Positions 27,914-38,120 of a stretch of DNA of 64,000 nt are shown here, one piece after another. This DNA comes from Vespa crabro (Eukaryota; Arthropoda; Insecta; Hymenoptera; Vespidae). The notes below the pieces were generated by a model, which did no database searches, was not told the origin of the DNA, and was given only the letters and a program-made list of their open reading frames with translations. The translations under genes and the position numbers were made by a program. The stretch lies in NCBI RefSeq assembly GCF_910589235.1, contig NC_060963.1, positions 7,269,001-7,333,000 on the forward strand, given 5' to 3'. The first letter of the stretch is position 1, and each line of letters begins with the position of its first letter.

Positions 27914-29360
27914 ATGCATCAGAAAAAAAGGAAATTAGAAGTTATACGAGCCTTAATACTTGTTGGTGGATATGGAACCAGATTGCGTCCCCTTACTCTT
28001 AGTCGGCCTAAACCATTGGTTGAATTTGCCAACAAACCAATGCTTCTACATCAAATAGAAGCTTTAGTAAGTTTATTGTCATTTTTAATAATCTTATTAT
28101 GGTTATGCTATTGAAAAATAAAAACTATCAGTATTTATTTCTTTTCCTTTAGGTAGAAATGAATGTAACAGAAGTAATATTAGCAGTATCTTATAGAGCA
28201 GAGGATATGGAAAAGGATTTAGAAGAAGAAGTTAAGAAACTAGGAGTTACTTTGATATTTTCTCATGAACCAGAACCTTTGGGTACTGCCGGTCCACTTG
28301 CGCTAGCACGTGATATTTTATGTTCTGGAGACGAACCATTTTTTGTTTTAAATTCTGATATTATCTGTGACTTTCCATTTAAGCAGTTATATGAATATCA
28401 TAAAAACCATGGTAAAGAAGGTACCATAGTTGTTACTAAAGTAGAAGAACCATCAAAGTATGGTGTTGTTGTATTTGATAAATGTGGTAAAATAGAACGT
28501 TTTGTTGAAAAACCACAAGAATTTATCTCAAATAAAATAAATGCAGGTACAATGCAACATATAGTTATAAAATTATTGATTGTATCATTCAAATTAAAAT
28601 ATTAACTTTACTTTACTACATTAGTAAAACATATTCTTTTTAATAGGTATGTATATATTTAATCCAAGCATATTAAAAAGAATTGAGCTAAAACCTATGA
28701 GCATAGAAAAAGAAGTTTTTCCATTTATGGCTGAAGATAATGAATTATATGCTATGGAGTTACCAGGCTTTTGGATGGATGTAGGACAACCTAAAGATTT
28801 TCTCAAAGGTACATTTGATACAAGATTAGTAAGAAAACCCTTAATCTATATATATATTATATATTTTACTATATAGGTATGTGTATGTATCTTGCTTCGT
28901 TAAGACAAAAGTCTCCTGAAAAACTACATTCCGGACCTGGAATAGTGGGAAATGTTTTAATAGATCCTACAGCCAAAATTGGCAAAGATTGTAGGATAGG
29001 TCCTAATGTTACCATCGGTCCCGGTGTTTCGTTAGCTGATGGTTGTTGTATTAAAAGGTCTACTCTTCTTAAGGCAGCTGTAGTAAAAGAACATGCATGG
29101 CTTGATGGGTGAGTATAAAACATCAGTATAGAATAAAATATATACACATAATTTTTCTTAAGAAATTTATTATTTATCTTTTGTTAAATAGTTGTATCGT
29201 TGGTTGGCGTAGTGTCGTCGGACGTTGGGTACGAATGGAAGGTACAACAGTTCTCGGAGAAGACGTAATAGTCCAGGACGAACTTTATATCAATGGTGGT
29301 CAAGTATTACCGCATAAAAATATTTCGAGTTCCGTGCCGGAACCACAAATTATCATGTGA
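27914..29360 (+). CDS. GMPPB: Mannose-1-phosphate guanylyltransferase beta
   Basis: Five exons: 27914-28066, 28153-28546, 28647-28808, 28877-29108, 29192-29360. They give 369 aa (human 360). The cytosolic enzyme makes GDP-mannose from mannose-1-phosphate and GTP. It feeds N-glycan precursors, GPI anchors and O-mannosylation, so it lies metabolically upstream of the GPI pathway that includes PIG-C in this window. The nucleotidyltransferase signature GGYGTRLRPLTLSRPKP is at residues 18-34, the FVLNSD metal-binding region follows, then VEKPQEF and GFWMDVGQPKDF. The C-terminal third is a left-handed β-helix of hexapeptide repeats (IGPNVTIGPGVSL). The N-terminus has about nine extra residues (MHQKKRKLE) before the usual start. 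The upstream frame has no other ATG before a stop, so this start is required unless a leader exon supplies one. Confidence 0.96.
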
Positions 29361-29521
29361 GAAAAGTAGACTTGAAATTGATTTTTTTAGACAATAAGTG
29401 ATAAAATACATGAAATATCCTCTACTTTGAAATTTTATATTTTTTTAAATTTTGCAAATTTTAAAAAATGTAAAAGTGCATATATATATTGACAACAGTA
29501 TCACCGATGTGTGTAACGCAT
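29361..29521. other. Tight convergent 3' junction of GMPPB and separase
   Basis: 161 bp lie between the two stop codons. Both 3' untranslated regions must share or overlap this interval or run into the neighbouring gene, so antisense overlap of the mature transcripts is likely. Confidence 0.5.
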
Positions 29522-32180
29522 TTATTCGAGCCTTATTGGTAAACCACGTGTAATTATTGAAGCTGCTGTCATGTATAGTGAGCATGCTTCTTTTGATTTT
29601 GATATTGCTCTCAACATCTCAGGTTCCGTTGTTACCTTAGCCATTTTTTTTTGAGAATCTTTTACAAATCCTGATAATATAAAATTTCATTATAAACAAT
29701 GTAAAATTAATATCATATTTCTAAATATGTATACTGTACATTTCTTAACAAAATTTATTAGCTAAAGCGCAAATTTAGTTTAATTTATAATCTAATTTTG
29801 TAATTGTACTATGTTTTCTGTAATATAAATATGCAATGAATTTTGTATACTAACTAAAATTGCCTTGGCACCATGCATCAATATCTACATGAGACCATGA
29901 TCGTTGGGCGGACGATGGAATCCAAGTGCTAATAAAGCTTGCTGTCATTTTATCAATGTCGCTATCTGTTACTTCCCATTGCATGCCCAAAACACATGGA
30001 CTTAAAATATGATGTATGAAAATTAATACCGAAAAATTTTACGATTTTATATGTATATATGTGCATATGTATCCTTTATATAAATGCTATATAAGTTAAC
30101 TGCTATAGATACTAAGTTACCTGCTAGCGATCAAATATTGATTGGTTATACCGTAAGGGGGAAAACGTCCACCTACAGGAGTCATTCTGATACTATTGCA
30201 TCCAAATAGTAACACGATAGCCTTTACCTTGAGTTTTTCTATATGTTCTCCAGGTAAATACTGTATACCACTTCCATGACCATTATACCTTTAAACACAA
30301 AGAATTATAGAGCTTTTAAAAATAGTTATCCGAAAATTAATAAATTAATGCAATTCTTACATTAGAATATCATAATTAACCAATGCATCTTCAAACATGT
30401 CTTCTTTTGGCTTTGTATTGTATAAGCTTTTCCAGTTTGTTAACCAATAATTTATAAATAATTCTAAACGTTTTTCCATTTTATATAAATCACCAGAAGG
30501 ATTAACTATACATGTACCAAGATTATCTTTTGCTTTAATTATTTTACATCCATCCTTTATTGTATTTTCATGCTGTTTAAATAATGCATATGCTACATAG
30601 ATGGAAGAGAATCGTGTAATAGGATTATTCTTAAGAATTTCTATAGACTCAAATGGTAAAAAGTCCATATGCTAAAAATAAAAGATGCATATATTAAATA
30701 CATAAAATAACAAACTCCAAAATTCTTATAAATTGTTAAAAGTTATGTATTTACTTCATCTATAATTAAAACCAAAGTTTTTCTCTTTGCATTTCGTAAT
30801 ATCTGTAAGTCTAATAATTTTCCATAAATTGAAAGAATCACATTTTCTGCCAGTTTTTCGTGATTGCAAAGAACATATTTAACAGCTCGTGCTATTTCTT
30901 CTCTTGTCAAAAAACATGCACCCAGGCATATCTTTTTTAATAACCACTTAGTACGGGGGCATATATAGTCACTGCAGAATGTAAATTTGTATCTATTAAA
31001 ATAATTTAACATGAATTAAATTTGGATTATCAGTATAATGATAACTTACCAAGATGGACAATCTGCTATTAATTTATCAATTATTAATTCCATATCTGTT
31101 GCAACATCCATGTTGTCAATGAGATCTGCCATAAAAAGTATTCTCCATTCACGTAACCATGTGAATTCTAATTCATGAACTGCTGTCTTAAATAAACTAA
31201 TATATTTAAGATTTGTCAATTTCCACAAGTGATAACTATACCTACTGTATAAAAAGTTATCTTTGATACTGCAAATACCTTCATTTTATTATCTTGCTTC
31301 AGGCGCATCTTCCAATACAGTTCTTTATTTGCATATGTTGCTGTTAGATCTGATTTATTATTACCCAAAATCTCATGAATTTCATTACATATATCATACA
31401 TAGTATGTGTCTGTGGTTTTGGTAAAGTTATACAAAGTGGTTCTATAATGCTATTACCAGTTGGAAGTATAGTAATGTGTAGAGCATGCATAGAATGATA
31501 AGTATGTTTATTATACTGTAAATACAAAGAGTCCTCAAATTGTGCTGTGACTTGTACGATATACCACTCTAAGAAAAAACAAATCGGCATGAAATTAAAT
31601 AATATATTTACTTATAAAAAGGTACAACATACCTTTTGGAAGATTTACAAGATTAGATAGTAAAGCTGCCTCAGGTTTTGGATATTGAGCATGAAGTTTT
31701 ATATATTCAAATTTGAGCCCATATACTTGAGGCGTGCATAGAATTTTTTCACGCATTTTATTTTTCAGAAACCTATATGTAATTTGTTGTCGAAAAAATA
31801 TTGCATGTGATTCAGAAAGATTATATATAGCCTTGACTTCTTCTCCTGCCTATAAAAAAGAAAATATATAAAAAATGATAGTGCTCAATCTATTGGATGT
31901 ATCAAATAAATAGAATCTGTGTAACCGTATAACAAAATTCTATACCATAAAATAAAAGTACCTTCAAATTACAACATGCCATCATTTTATTTAAATTACT
32001 ATATTCAACACCACCTGCATTAAACGATTTATTTGCAAGTAATTGTTCAATATCATTCTGTATTTCCTTTAAAGATGAATTGCTTGAAATTGTTTTTTTG
32101 GATCGTTTTTTTAATTTCATTGATTCAATAGGATGATTTTTGTGGATAATATGCATAATATCATCAATCAAATTATCCAT
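29522..32180 (-). CDS. Sse: Separase (cohesin-cleaving cysteine protease), short insect form
   Basis: Nine exons on the minus strand: 31962-32180, 31633-31849, 31279-31568, 31050-31186, 30755-30971, 30361-30671, 30121-30288, 29855-30000, 29522-29670. They give 617 aa. Separase cleaves the kleisin Rad21/Scc1 at anaphase onset and belongs to the C50 (CD clan) proteases. The catalytic dyad is clear: His at about 468 in YNGHGSGIQYL and Cys at about 494 in VLLFGCNS. Supporting stretches are YWKMRLKQDNKMK, FTWLREWRILFM, VLIIDEHMDFLPFES, LGMQWEVTDSDIDK, and the C-terminal ITRGLPIRLE. The protein is only about a quarter of vertebrate separase length but close to Drosophila Sse, which relies on the separate protein three rows for its N-terminal half. 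Two acceptors (at 31186 and 30971) were chosen because alternatives break the frame. Confidence 0.93.
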
Positions 32181-32558
32181 TATTTAAAATTTGATTGCAG
32201 ATTATTAATTCAACATGAAAATAATTGCTTTTAAAAGCTAGCTTTACAATAATAAAGATAATTTAATAAATTAATAATAATTATATAAATATAATTTATA
32301 AAAATAAAAATAAAAATAATTTAATAAACAGTTTAAGTAGCATTTTATATAAGATCCATGGAAATATAAACAAGTAAGATATAACAATTATTACAGAATT
32401 AACGTTTGAATTAAACTGTGCAGGTGATCACACGTAATAACTTTCTGTTATTTATTTACAACACAATTTAAATTTCGATCACGATGGCCAACGTAAATAA
32501 TACATAATTTTATACCCAAGAATTATTGGTTATTTACATTTTCCCCTAGAATTTTCAG

Positions 32559-32783
32559 TTATAAAATACAAGATGTGGCGATTTCGTTGCGACTGTTACG
32601 CCTCTTCCAGTAAGACACATAACTAACACGCCTTGGCACCACCAAATGCACACGCGGGAAACCAACCAAACAAAGTAAAGGCAACAAAGATCCCGAAAAC
32701 AAAGGGGACGAAAAAAATGCCGGAAACACAAAGAAAGTCATCCATTCTTCGACTCTTCCAGAGCCATAGCTGTTGGAACTCAT
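32559..32783 (-). CDS. Short ORF of unknown status upstream of separase
   Basis: A 74-codon ATG frame in a block that is markedly less AT-rich than its surroundings. The product would start MSSNSYGSGRVEEW, continue with a strongly hydrophobic stretch at about residues 15-42 that could be a membrane segment, and end with a basic tail. I recognise no family. It could be a small membrane protein, a coding exon of an unannotated gene, or an upstream ORF in the separase leader, since it is on the same strand and ends about 380 bases before the separase ATG. Chance cannot be excluded. Confidence 0.25.
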   Translation of the reverse strand: MSSNSYGSGRVEEWMTFFVFPAFFSSPLFSGSLLPLLCLVGFPRVHLVVPRRVSYVSYWKRRNSRNEIATSCIL

Positions 32784-33530
32784 AGTCTGATTATATCTAC
32801 TGTATACTGAACAAAGCTAAATAGACATATCACAATTGTTATTTGATGTGCAAAGTCTCTTTCTACATAGTGGGTTATCAATAATAAATCCATATCTACT
32901 TTTGCAATACGCCACCTTGGATACGATCATCGCAATCGAATTAAATAATGTATTAAGGCTGTTTTTTGTTCAAAAAAGCATATGTAACTTCAGCGACAAG
33001 TATGGACAAAATATGAACTACGAATACGAGCAGAGAATACTGTCCTCTATTCACCATGTCCTATCATATCGATGTATAAGTTGTGTCAGTTACTTACCCC
33101 TCACGCGACAATAATTGGTTTTAATAAGTAGACTAAGTAATTTAGTAGACTATGAACGCACACTTGTCAATTTCTCATATATATCTTTCTTTATTAGTGC
33201 ATCTCACAGTGATCCGTGCTAAATACGATTTAATACATATTTGTTTACAATAAATGCATAGAAAATAATAAATATAATTGATATATATAAGAATTAGTAT
33301 ATAAATCTGCGATAAAAATAAGAATTTGTCCAATATTTTCTTAAATATAATTAGTGAATACTTATATATTATATTATTTTAATACAAATTAAATTCATTT
33401 TCACACTATTTATGAAGTAGAACTCTCAGCTTTTTTTTCTTACGTTGTCTGTAGGACTAGTCCAATCTATACGACTTCGACTATTACTACTAATAATATG
33501 CTACTATTACTATTACTATCACTAATAATA

Positions 33531-33572
33531 ATAATATAATATAATATAATATAATATAATATAATATAATAG
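33531..33572. repeat. (AATAT)n pentanucleotide microsatellite
   Basis: About seven near-perfect tandem copies of a five-base AT-only unit, flanked by TAATAA-type simple sequence. It is visible directly. Confidence 0.85.
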
Positions 33573-34214
33573 TAATAATAAAAATGTACTTAAATGTTAT
33601 TTATATATATTATTTATATTATTTATTATAATATAAAATATTATAATAATAAAGACAAAGAGAAACAATAGCGGAAGAAACAAAAGAAACGATTCGTACT
33701 TTTCTTCATATATTTGTATTAGATGGGCGATCATGTGCTGAAATTATAAAGAACACGATTTGTTGAGAATTGCTTGTCAAATCATCCCGTAAAATGATAT
33801 ATTTTTCCTTCTTTTGTTATTATAAATTACCATCATCATATATGTTACGATGATACAATGTAAGTATATTCTTCTGTTTCTTCTTATTACTGTTTTTATT
33901 ACTATATTATTATATTACATATTATTATTATAATGATAGTAGTAGTAATAGTATTATAATAATATGAATTGAACTCTCCTACAGAAGAAACGATAACAAA
34001 ATAGTGTTGGTAGAAAAATCTCGTAGATAATGTGTTTCGATTTTTATTAAAAATAATATATATATATATGTTCACTAATTATTAATTTTGAAAAAATAAT
34101 CTACAGATGTATATACTCTATATGCATTTATTATCGAACAAAATTATACTGCTACTCTGTCCTATCTAGCACAAATCACCGCGAAATTCATGTCAGCCAT
34201 TACTGGAGGAAATA

Positions 34215-35477
34215 TTAAGGGTCCCATAAGTTTCTTTCCTTTTTCTAATATGAAATGAATACACAATGTTTACTGTTTAAGATATTATTTATTTTGTTAT
34301 ATAAGAACCCTTTTGCTCTTTTACCTTCTTCCATTTCTCAGGAAACCTCATTATATCTTCTTTCCAAAATTGTTGTGTTTTGGACAAAAAATAATCCTGG
34401 AAGTGCGCTCTTATTTTAATGATGGATTTAAAGCGCTTATCGCGAAGAGAATTTTTTAAAGTCAGAAAGAAGTAATAATCAAATGGAGCAAGATCTGAAG
34501 AGTATGCAGGATGCGATAAAACATCCCAATCAAACTGTAAGAGTTTTTCTCTTACCGCTAATGCAATATGTGGTCTCGCGTTGTCATAATGAAAAACAAC
34601 GCCTCATCGGTTCATTAATTCTGGTCGTTTTTTTGCTATGGCAGCTTTCAATTGATCCATTTGATGACAATATTTCGTAAAATTTATTGTTTCACCTTGA
34701 GGAAGGAGCTTGTAGAAAATTACGCCTTTCCAATCCTCACTAAATGGACAAAAGAACTTTTTTGGAATGTAGTCTCGACTTTACGACAGTTGAAGACCTA
34801 TTGTCCTTACACCAAATGTGTTTTCCATGCACATTTTCATATCAAATTCAAGTTTCGTCTCCAATGACAAGCCTCTTCAGAAACGGATTCTTTTCATGTC
34901 ACTGGAGAAATAAGTCGTACGTAGAGATACGATTCATAAAGCTGGTCTCCGTCAGTAAGTACGGAACCCAAACTTCACAGTTTGATTAACATATTCCATC
35001 TTGTGCACTGTTGTTTTGGGAATCCTAGTGGCATTCATTACCTCGCGCAAACTATATCGCCGATTTTCATCAAGCATGGCTTTGATAAGCCATCGTTTTT
35101 GGGCGGCCGCTGCGGTTTTCATCTTTCAGATTAAAATTTCCCACATTAAATTTTTTAAACCAATTGCGAACAGTGTAATAGTTATAGCACCATACATACA
35201 CGGTACAAATCTCGTCGACAGTATTCTTTACACTATCACCTTTTTTGAAACAATGAAGTATAACATGCCGTAAATGTCGCCTTTTTCTATCCATGTTTAA
35301 TGCTGTGGATAAAAGTTTTAAAAGTTGTGGCACAAACAAAATGTACTTTAAAACAGTTCTGGGACGATTGAAACAGATGACATAGACGGCTAATAGATAA
35401 GCCTGCATGTTTGCACAAGCAAAGCCAGATGAAGCTATTCATAGCGCGATGAGAAAGAAACTTTTGGGACACCCTAA
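34215..35477 (-). mobile_element. Degenerate full-length mariner-family transposon
   Basis: A 1263-bp element between TA dinucleotides (34213-34214 and 35478-35479), the expected mariner target site. The imperfect terminal inverted repeats read TTAAGGGTCCCATAAGTTTC at the left and, complemented, TTAGGGTGTCCCAAAAGTTT at the right. The transposase lies on the minus strand. Near the right end is the helix-turn-helix region (HLRHVILHCFKKGDSVKN, then TVRNWFKKFN). In the middle is PFLKRLVIGDE with the first catalytic Asp, and near the left end SHPAYSSDLAPFDYYFF with the third. Several frameshifts and stop codons interrupt it, so it is inactive. Its size matches an intact element of about 1.3 kb, so the decay is by point mutation and small indels. 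Confidence 0.9.
34290..35376 (-). pseudogene. Broken mariner transposase
   Basis: Remains of a D,D34D transposase within the mariner copy. The N-terminal part is open from the ATG at 35294 (residues MDRKRRHLRH onward) to a stop near 35070. The middle and C-terminal parts appear in other minus-strand frames, separated by stops around 34440-34940. The boundaries given are approximate. Confidence 0.8.
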
Positions 35478-36091
35478 TAAATATAAGAGATTGGATAGTA
35501 ATACCGTACTAAATTATTAAATAAGAAGAAAAGAGTAAATTAGTTCGTTATTTTCGTTTACATCGATACAATAAAAAAAAAAATCATCAGAATTATGTAG
35601 CCTTAAACCATAATTCCTAAATTACCAATCTAGAAGTTTGCCGATGAACTAAAGTCACAATGAGTAATATTTATGAAGTTTTTATCTTATTAATTAATAA
35701 AATCTAAAAGAAACTACAAATTTTTCCAAAATTTATCAATAATTTAGAAATTCAGACGCCTTGACATAAACGATTGGACATATTTTCTTATTTTTGTCAT
35801 AAGATCGTCTGGCCAAAGCTTATTAAAATGACTGAGTGAGTTACCATAATTCCTCCGTGCGAGCATCATGAAGTCCATTTCTTTGCGTTTGGAAACGTTA
35901 AAAAAATCTGAGCATTATCTATTTACGCACACAACCAACTAGATAATCGCTACTTCATGACATAAAACAAACCATTTAAACACGTATATGAAAATCAGTA
36001 GTGGGCGTACGAGCTTCATTTCTTTTGCCGTAAATTTCGGCGCCACAGTATTAAACGTTTTCTTTGCGAAAAATGTCGAAAACGGCATTTG
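35478..36091. other. Intergenic, no gene seen
   Basis: The sequence between the mariner and the foldback repeat contains an A-rich tract near 35570-35582 and no supported gene. The minus-strand ORF at 35939-36145 has no recognisable features and overlaps the foldback arm. Confidence 0.45.
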
Positions 36092-36380
36092 CATCATTAG
36101 GGAGAACAAAAGTAATTCTCGACCAATTTTGATAAACAAGCTCACATTTTAAAGACGAAGGTTTAATCTACAGTACTCTTTCGGCGGACGTTTGAAAAAG
36201 CTTTTTATTTGTGCATAAGCTATTCTTGAAAAATACCATTCTTCAATACGATCTTTTTCAAAGAAAATAAAGTTTTTTCACAAATCTTCCGAAAAGTCAC
36301 CGTAGATTAAACCTTCGTTTTTAAAATGAGACTTTGTTCGTCAAAATCGGTCAAGAATTATGCCTGTTCTCATTGATGAA
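36092..36380. repeat. Foldback (inverted repeat) element, arms about 118 bp
   Basis: The left arm from 36092 and the complement of the right arm ending at 36380 align over roughly 118 bases with perhaps 75-80% identity by eye. For example ACGAAGGTTTAATCTAC occurs in the left arm (36155-36171) and as its exact complement in the right arm (36301-36317), and AATTCTCGACCAATTTTGA matches AATTCTTGACCGATTTTGA. The central spacer is about 50 bases. It could be a palindromic MITE or an inverted local duplication. No clear target-site duplication was found. Confidence 0.7.
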
Positions 36381-36570
36381 GTAAACTATTAAAAACCTAG
36401 AGGTAGTAAACAATCTTAAACATTTCAATGTTTACACACAATATCATTATTAAAATATTTATTGAGATTTTTAAAAATTGGTAGTACTTTTTATTAAAAA
36501 GATAATTGTTTAAGGTATAGTTCTTCAAAAGATATATGTACATTTATAAATTATTCGTTATCATAATTAT

Positions 36571-37427
36571 TCAAACATTTTTATAACTGACAATCGTGTC
36601 CATCTTATGGATAGATGTTGAAAATGACCTGAGCTGTACTTCCTGACTGTTTGCTATAAATACTGGTTGAGTCTCATCCCATTCTTTTGGAATGTTACAA
36701 TCTTGGACAGTATAAGTTAGTATATCAAAGGAACATAAACAGTCCAATAAAGGTAGAAAACTTACAGTACCTGAAAAAGAGAAAAGTAATATTATTAATA
36801 AACAAAAATACCTTATAACAATGAATCTTGCAAAGACATTGTCGACAAAATATAATTAGTATAAAAAGTATAAAACTATAGATAAGAAAAATTAAGAATA
36901 CCTGTAATTTGACGTATAACTTCTCGAATTTCTTTTTGGATAGTTTTCACATCCTTTGTACCAACTTCAGGCAATTCTACCATGTTATTATCGTTTATAC
37001 TTTTTGGCGTATGGCCTTCATAGTCAACTCTAAAATCCCATTTCTCTAAAACTTCCTTTGTATTAACATTTGTTATAACCAAAGTTATTTTCTGAACTTT
37101 TCGCTGAACAAGCCATTCTTGAATCTGACCTAATACAGTATCTAAGAATGACTTGATTTTCTCATCCGTTGACATTAAAAAGAATAAACCAAACTGTTCC
37201 GCTGGTTCAAATGTTTCAGGAGGATAAATTCCTCTCTGATAAAGTATACTGTTGATTCCATAAACTGTATGAAATAATAGTTATATTTCTTAAGAAGTAA
37301 AATTAACACATTTTTTAATATAAAACGATTAAAATTATCACAATATAAACTTACGTAAATATTGTTTCACCAATTCCGCAGACCCTTTTAATGTAATACA
37401 TTTTGTTTTCTGTTGTGTCTCAGTCAT
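36571..37427 (-). CDS. mad2: Spindle assembly checkpoint protein Mad2
   Basis: Three exons on the minus strand: 37355-37427, 36902-37264, 36571-36770. They give 211 aa (human MAD2L1 is 205). Mad2 is a HORMA-domain protein. In its closed form it wraps a C-terminal safety belt around Mad1 or Cdc20 and so inhibits the APC/C until kinetochores are attached. Diagnostic sequence: ITLKGSAELVKQYL, YGINSILYQRGIYPPETF, VLEKWDFRVDYEG, EIREVIRQITG, TVSFLPLLDCLCSFD, and the safety-belt end NSQEVQLRSFSTSIHKMDTI. All conserved parts are present, so it should be functional. It is divergent from Nopp140. Separase, the final target released by the checkpoint, lies about 4.4 kb away beyond a mariner. Confidence 0.97.
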
Positions 37428-38120
37428 TTTTCCTACAATTCGAATTTATACTTGGTACTGTTTAATTTTATACAACAAATAACTTTTTGTAGGTTAAACC
37501 GATGCCGGTCTTTCATTTTAAAACTGATCAATCTGTTTAAAGTATCTACAAGATAAGCCAATCAGATGCTGTGAAAATAAATTGCTTATAATATCCAAAG
37601 GCATTCGAAGGACTTGAAGGATTCTACAAAAAAAGACAATTACCAATAGCTCAACCAATGACATCATAGAACATTTTGTTTAATATACATTGAAATTATC
37701 TGATTAAGGAACACAAAATTAAAAAGTAGATGATAAGAGTTATCTTTATTTATCTTATAATATAGTTTTTAGAGGTTTGTTTTTGTAATTTAATTTTTAA
37801 AGAAGAAATCTCTTAAGGGCGTGCGCAGATGTCACGTGTTGTGATGTGTGCCGTATGTGAAGACCATACTAGTGATACCTAGTTTCTTTTTCTTTTCATG
37901 GAAATGAACAAAAGTAATTGCGACATTAAAGATATTTTTCTATTTGTTGTACCCAAAGATCTGTATAGTTCAACAGCGATAGCTTACTTTAGAATTAAAC
38001 TTGTCCTATCAATTCATGAAAACGCAACATAAAGTTGTGAACAAGAAATAAAAGTTTCGTATGACCAATTGTACAAGATTGTTTCATTAAACCTTCGCTA
38101 ACCCTCGATTCATTTCAACC
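37428..38120. promoter_or_regulatory. Bidirectional promoter region between Mad2 and Nopp140
   Basis: 693 bp between opposed start codons. A GC-richer patch with GGGCGTGCGCAGATGTCACG near 37817-37836 is a plausible promoter core or transcription-factor site, and CACGTG-like sequence is absent. No TATA box is assigned. No gene is seen. Confidence 0.45.

Larger units (their letters stand above)
32181..34214. other. Separase upstream region and repeat-rich intergenic DNA
   Basis: The first 600 bases hold the separase promoter and 5' untranslated region, including the GC-richer block with a short minus-strand ORF (32559-32783, listed separately). From about 33480 the sequence turns into TAA/TAT-rich simple repeats, including a pentanucleotide (AATAT)n run at about 33531-33572. 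No gene could be supported. Confidence 0.45.

Noticed and set aside
30743..31012. Separase exon starting further upstream (frame including RYKFTFCS)
   Set aside because: Using the acceptor before that segment gives an in-frame stop at the junction with the previous exon. The acceptor at 30972/30971 keeps the frame and yields SCDYICPRTKW.
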